From Verrucomicrobiales bacterium (GTDB lineage Bacteria; Verrucomicrobiota; Verrucomicrobiia; Limisphaerales; UBA9464), in assembly GCA_005805505.1 (NCBI GenBank), contig SYMJ01000129.1:1-56547 (forward strand): DNA of 56,547 nt. Reading direction: 5' to 3'. The translations under genes and the position numbers were made by a program. Below are positions 53,502-56,547 of the stretch, piece by piece. The first letter of the stretch is position 1. Each line of letters opens with the position of its first letter. The notes below the pieces were generated by a model. That model ran no database searches, was not told where the DNA came from, and worked only from the letters and a program-made list of their open reading frames with translations.

Positions 53502-54059
53502 CTATTCGATTTCTTCCTGCCAACGCACGGTCAAGCGATGGGTCACTCCCATGTGGTCGAGGACGCGAGCGACGACGGTGTCGGCGACGGCTTCGACTGT
53601 GGTGGGGCGATTGTAGTAGTGCGGGTTAGCGGGAATGAGCAGCACGCCCGCCTGGATGAGGAGTTCGAAGTTCTTCACGTGCACCAGCGAGATCGGGGTC
53701 TCGCGCGGGACGAGGATGAGCTTGCGGCGTTCTTTGAGCATCACGTCGGCGCACCGGAGCATGGAATCGGAACTCAATCCGTGTGCGATGCGTCCCAGGG
53801 TTCCCATGCTGCAGGGAATGACTACCATGACATCCGGCGGATTGGATCCGCTGGCGAAAGGCAAGTTCATCGAACGGTGGCTGTGGACTTGAGCCCCATC
53901 CGGCAGTCGTAGGCCCCCAGGCTGCTCGGCCTCGATGACCTGCGGAGCATACTGGCTGAGCATGACATGGACCTCGTGTTGGTGGGGATCTAGTTGGTCC
54001 AGCAAGCGCTGGGCATAGATTGTCCCGCTGGCTCCGGTGATGGCGATCAGCAGTCGCAT
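53502..54059 (-). CDS. ubiX: UbiX-family flavin prenyltransferase
   Basis: 185 residues. The N-terminal flavin-binding segment LLIAITGASGTIYAQRLLDQ is diagnostic, followed by VVIPCSMGTLGRIAHGLSSD and KLILVPRETPISLVHVKNF. UbiX makes the prenylated FMN cofactor for UbiD-type decarboxylases, used late in ubiquinone and futalosine-type menaquinone synthesis. The ATG at 54059 is used; GTG 54068 is three codons upstream and overlaps an inverted repeat. ubiA follows on the same strand. Confidence 0.93.
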   Translation of the reverse strand: MRLLIAITGASGTIYAQRLLDQLDPHQHEVHVMLSQYAPQVIEAEQPGGLRLPDGAQVHSHRSMNLPFASGSNPPDVMVVIPCSMGTLGRIAHGLSSDSMLRCADVMLKERRKLILVPRETPISLVHVKNFELLIQAGVLLIPANPHYYNRPTTVEAVADTVVARVLDHMGVTHRLTVRWQEEIE

Positions 54060-54061
54060 GA

Positions 54062-54089
54062 CCGACACACCATGCCGCTAAAGTGTCGG
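54062..54089 (-). promoter_or_regulatory. Inverted repeat directly upstream of ubiX
   Basis: CCGACAC (54062-54068) and GTGTCGG (54083-54089) are perfect complements, 14 bases apart, and the structure ends two bases from the ubiX ATG. It could be a dimeric operator or an RNA hairpin that limits ribosome access. A 7-base perfect pair can arise by chance, so this is tentative. Confidence 0.3.
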
Positions 54090-54215
54090 AAGCCAAAGGA
54101 GAAGCCGCAGAGGGGGGGGCGAACAGGCCCGCAGCCTCGATGAAATTTTTCGCAACCTGTCGCTTGAATCCACTCCGCTCGTTCTTAAAGTCCTTGTCTT
54201 GCGTCGTTGTCACAC

Positions 54216-56207
54216 ATGAGCGAACCGAATTCCGTCCCTGCTGCTGCCACCACTCCGTGGGACATCCCCACTGCGCGTTCCCTCTACAATATCGACCGAT
54301 GGGGGGCCGGTTACTTCGACGTGAACGAGGCCGGAAACGTAGTGGTCACTCCGCTGCGCGAAAAAGGGTCGTCCATTGAGATCGCGGACATCATCGAAGA
54401 GGCCCGCGAACGGAAGTTGCAGTTTCCGCTGCTCATCCGTTTCCAAGATATTTTGCGCGACCGGGTGGCCCACCTGAACAACGCCTTCCGAAATTCCATC
54501 ACCGAATTTCAATTCAAGGGCAGCTACCGGGGAGTCTTCCCCATCAAGGTCAATCAACTGCGAGAGGTGGTTGAGGAAATTCTCGATGCGGGCAAGGCCT
54601 ACAACTTTGGGCTCGAGGTGGGTTCGAAGCCCGAGCTGTACGCGGGCATGGCGCTGCAGGACCAGCCCGGAGGCCTGATCATTTGCAATGGTTACAAAGA
54701 CCAGGCCTTCATCAAGTTGGCTCTGTCCGGCATTAAGCTGGGCAAGAAGGTCATCATGGTGGTGGAGAAGCTCGAGGAGCTTCGCCAGATCATCACCGTC
54801 TCCAAGCAGGTTGGAGTGGAGCCGTTGATCGGTATTCGCGCGCGCCTCCTCAGCAAGGGTTCAGGCAAATGGGCCGAAAGCGGCGGCGAAAATGCCAAGT
54901 TTGGTCTGAGCACCTCGGAACTGCTGGCTGCGGCCGAGTTGCTACGCTCAGAAAATTTGTCGGGCAGTTTCAAGCTGCTGCATTTCCACATCGGCTCTCA
55001 GGTTCCGGACATATTGACCGTGAAGAAGGCCGTGCAGGAGGCGGCCCGTTTCTACGCCAAGCTCAAGAAGATGGGTTTTCCCATCGATTTCATGGATGTC
55101 GGTGGCGGTCTGGGCGTGGACTACGACGGATCCCGCAGCGCCTTCGACAGCTCGACCAATTACACGCTGCAAGAATACACCAACGACATCGTCTATTATA
55201 TTGCCGATGTCTGCAACGCGGAGGGGGTTGAGCATCCGGACATCGTCAGTGAATCCGGGCGGGCGCTGGTGGCTCACCACTCGGTGCTGGTGGTCGAGGT
55301 CTTCGGCTCGATCGACAAGACTCGTCAAGAGATTCAATTCCAATATGGGGCCGACGAGCATCGCTTGGTGAAGGAGATGCTCGATATCCGGGACAACCTC
55401 GGAAAGGTCAACAAGCTGGAGTCCTTCCACGATGCGCTGGAGCGTAAGGAGGACGCGCATCAGATGTTCACCCTCGGTGTCCTAGAATTGCCGGAGAAGG
55501 CCAAGATTGAGACCCTTTACTGGGAAATCTCCAAGGAGGTTGTCCAGTCGTTCCGAGGGCAAAGCTACGTGCCCGAGGAGATTCAGCAATTGGAGGACAG
55601 TTTGGGAGACCAGTACCTCTGCAATTTTTCGGTATTCCAGTCACTCCTAGACCATTGGGCCTTGGGTCAGTTGTTCCCGGTGATGCCATTGCATCGACTG
55701 CTGGAGCGGCCGACGCGCGAGGGAACGCTGGTGGACATCACCTGCGACTCGGACGGGTGCATCAACAAGTTTGTGGACCTTCGCGATGTCCGCGACACGC
55801 TGCCGCTGCATGAACTGCGGGAGACCCCGCAGGGTCAGGAGCCGTATTACTTGGGGTTCTTCCTCATGGGTGCCTACCAGGACATCATGGGTGATTTGCA
55901 TAATTTGTTTGGTCGTGTGAACGAGGTGCACGTTTTCCTCGAGCCCGATGAGCCCTGCGGCTACTACATTGAAGAGGTCATCGAAGGGAACACCATCAGC
56001 CAGTGCCTCACTTCGGTGCAGTACGAAGAAGGGGAGCTCAAGCGCCAGATGAAGGCTCAGGTGGATGCGGCCATTAAGAGCGACAAGCTCAAGCCGACTG
56101 AAGGCATGCGCCTCCTCGACGAGTACGAGCGCGGGCTCAAGGAATACACCTACCTGGATATCCATCCGCCCCCCCTGGCGGGTCATGGTAACGGTCACGG
56201 GCGGTAG
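54216..56207 (+). CDS. speA: Biosynthetic arginine decarboxylase
   Basis: 663 residues, normal for SpeA. The PLP Lys is in GVFPIKVNQLREVVEEI; other family motifs are YNFGLEVGSKPEL, LLHFHIGSQVPDI, DVGGGLGVDYDGSRS, SESGRALVAHHSVLVVEVFG and DITCDSDGCINKF. It converts arginine to agmatine, the first step of polyamine synthesis by the agmatine route. The ATG at 54216 is used; a TTG nine bases upstream is possible. The last residues form a short His/Gly tail (GHGNGHGR). It is divergent from ubiX and followed by repeats. No agmatinase or deiminase is adjacent. Confidence 0.95.
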   Translation: MSEPNSVPAAATTPWDIPTARSLYNIDRWGAGYFDVNEAGNVVVTPLREKGSSIEIADIIEEARERKLQFPLLIRFQDILRDRVAHLNNAFRNSITEFQFKGSYRGVFPIKVNQLREVVEEILDAGKAYNFGLEVGSKPELYAGMALQDQPGGLIICNGYKDQAFIKLALSGIKLGKKVIMVVEKLEELRQIITVSKQVGVEPLIGIRARLLSKGSGKWAESGGENAKFGLSTSELLAAAELLRSENLSGSFKLLHFHIGSQVPDILTVKKAVQEAARFYAKLKKMGFPIDFMDVGGGLGVDYDGSRSAFDSSTNYTLQEYTNDIVYYIADVCNAEGVEHPDIVSESGRALVAHHSVLVVEVFGSIDKTRQEIQFQYGADEHRLVKEMLDIRDNLGKVNKLESFHDALERKEDAHQMFTLGVLELPEKAKIETLYWEISKEVVQSFRGQSYVPEEIQQLEDSLGDQYLCNFSVFQSLLDHWALGQLFPVMPLHRLLERPTREGTLVDITCDSDGCINKFVDLRDVRDTLPLHELRETPQGQEPYYLGFFLMGAYQDIMGDLHNLFGRVNEVHVFLEPDEPCGYYIEEVIEGNTISQCLTSVQYEEGELKRQMKAQVDAAIKSDKLKPTEGMRLLDEYERGLKEYTYLDIHPPPLAGHGNGHGR

Positions 56208-56238
56208 CTCCGCGGGGCCGGACTGACACACCCTTGGG

Positions 56239-56322
56239 GTGCCCCAACGGGGCACAGCATACCAGCCCGGGGTGGAACCCCGGGTAAGGCAAAGCCGTAA
56301 CCGATGCGTTCTGAAGGAACGC
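56239..56322. repeat. Cluster of three perfect palindromes downstream of speA
   Basis: GTGCCCC-AAC-GGGGCAC (56239-56255), CCCGGGGT-GGA-ACCCCGGG (56266-56284) and GCGTTC-TGAAG-GAACGC (56306-56322) follow one another within 84 bases. The ...GGGGCACAGCATACCAGCCC... arrangement resembles dispersed elements that I recall from planctomycete and verrucomicrobial genomes, but I cannot confirm that here. There is no ORF. The stem-loops could also end the speA transcript. Confidence 0.6.
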
Positions 56323-56547
56323 CGCATAGCGGGGCTCCGCGGTATCAGGCCTCCGCTCGCTGAGTAGGCTCAGGGAAGGATGATCTTTCGCGCTTTGCGC
56401 GAGGGGTGTGTGGTGTTCGCCTCCAAGGCTCGCTGCTGCCCGACACCGCTCCGCTCGGGTTTTTGGTGGGATCGGGTGGTGCTCGCAGGAAGGCTCGCTA
56501 CGGACCGTTCCAGCTGCTGCACCGGGTTGGGCAAATCGAATGAGGGT
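56323..56547. other. Non-coding window end with REP-like palindrome
   Basis: No gene is seen up to the window end. CTTTCGCGCTTTGCGCGAGG at 56385-56404 is an 18/20 match to 42957-42976. CCCGA...TCGGG followed by TTTTT (56440-56463) could be a weak terminator. The stretch is likely a continuation of the repeat block after speA. Confidence 0.4.

Noticed and set aside
1-56547. CRISPR arrays, tRNA or rRNA genes, IS transposases, phage genes
   Set aside because: Read for regularly spaced repeats, cloverleaf ends and transposase or phage motifs; apart from the dispersed palindromic repeats and the XerC/D-type tail at 1-87, nothing was found. A tRNA or Rfam scan could still reveal small RNAs that cannot be seen by eye.

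Overview
The window is G+C-rich chromosomal DNA from a bacterium of the Verrucomicrobiota (PVC superphylum), most like the Limisphaerales/Pedosphaera-type lineages. The assignment rests on gene content: a paired DUF1501 protein and giant PSD1/DUF1549/DUF1553 cytochrome protein, a TIGR02603-type heme protein with HEAT repeats, a tandem DUF1080 protein, a TIGR03790 protein, a DUF5069 protein, a verrucomicrobial-type pseudopilin and a PEP-CTERM protein. No rRNA, tRNA, CRISPR array, IS element or prophage was recognised. Genes are dense and many starts lack a clear Shine-Dalgarno sequence.

Layout. 1-87: the 3' end of a XerC/D-type recombinase. 210-5403: clpC, then an mlaE-mlaF-mlaD lipid-transport operon. 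5504-11316: a DUF2007/DUF5069 protein, a periplasmic HEAT/cytochrome c protein, an ArnT-like glycosyltransferase and a PAP2 phosphatase. 11488-15273: a membrane-anchored response regulator with a degenerate Hpt domain, and a DinG-type helicase. 15365-20572: tyrA-aroA-cmk, followed without a break by a TIGR03790 protein and an AlkA-type glycosylase. 20613-24518: a WYL regulator divergent from a sugar kinase-MurQ fusion, then an unknown membrane-anchored protein. 24633-28073: a 1146-residue protein that I read as PPi-type PEP carboxykinase. 28190-33267: the DUF1501/PSD1 pair. 33471-38154: a transglutaminase-esterase fusion convergent with an alanine racemase/PurD-like ATP-grasp operon. 38392-39138: a pseudopilin bracketed by copies of one repeat. 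39323-42700: lipoprotein, PadR and HAAS-VIT-PEP-CTERM genes. 43056-44562: an orphan RelE-like protein and a divergent Ser/Thr kinase. 44677-49765: a DUF1080 protein and a MacAB-type efflux system. 49771-52435: fthC-rny and a truncated S9 peptidase. 52482-56207: ubiX-ubiA (menaquinone-type steps) and speA. The last 340 bases are palindrome-rich repeats.

The recurring themes are envelope work (Mla transport, MurQ recycling, alanine racemase, MacAB, PEP-CTERM sorting, periplasmic cytochromes) and core metabolism (aromatic amino acids, folate, menaquinone, polyamines, PEP/oxaloacetate). No single island holds an obviously new system. The best leads are the PurD-like ATP-grasp enzyme coupled to alanine racemase, the HAAS-VIT-PEP-CTERM protein under PadR, the response regulator whose Hpt histidine has become asparagine, the kinase-MurQ fusion, and several families of dispersed palindromic repeats.
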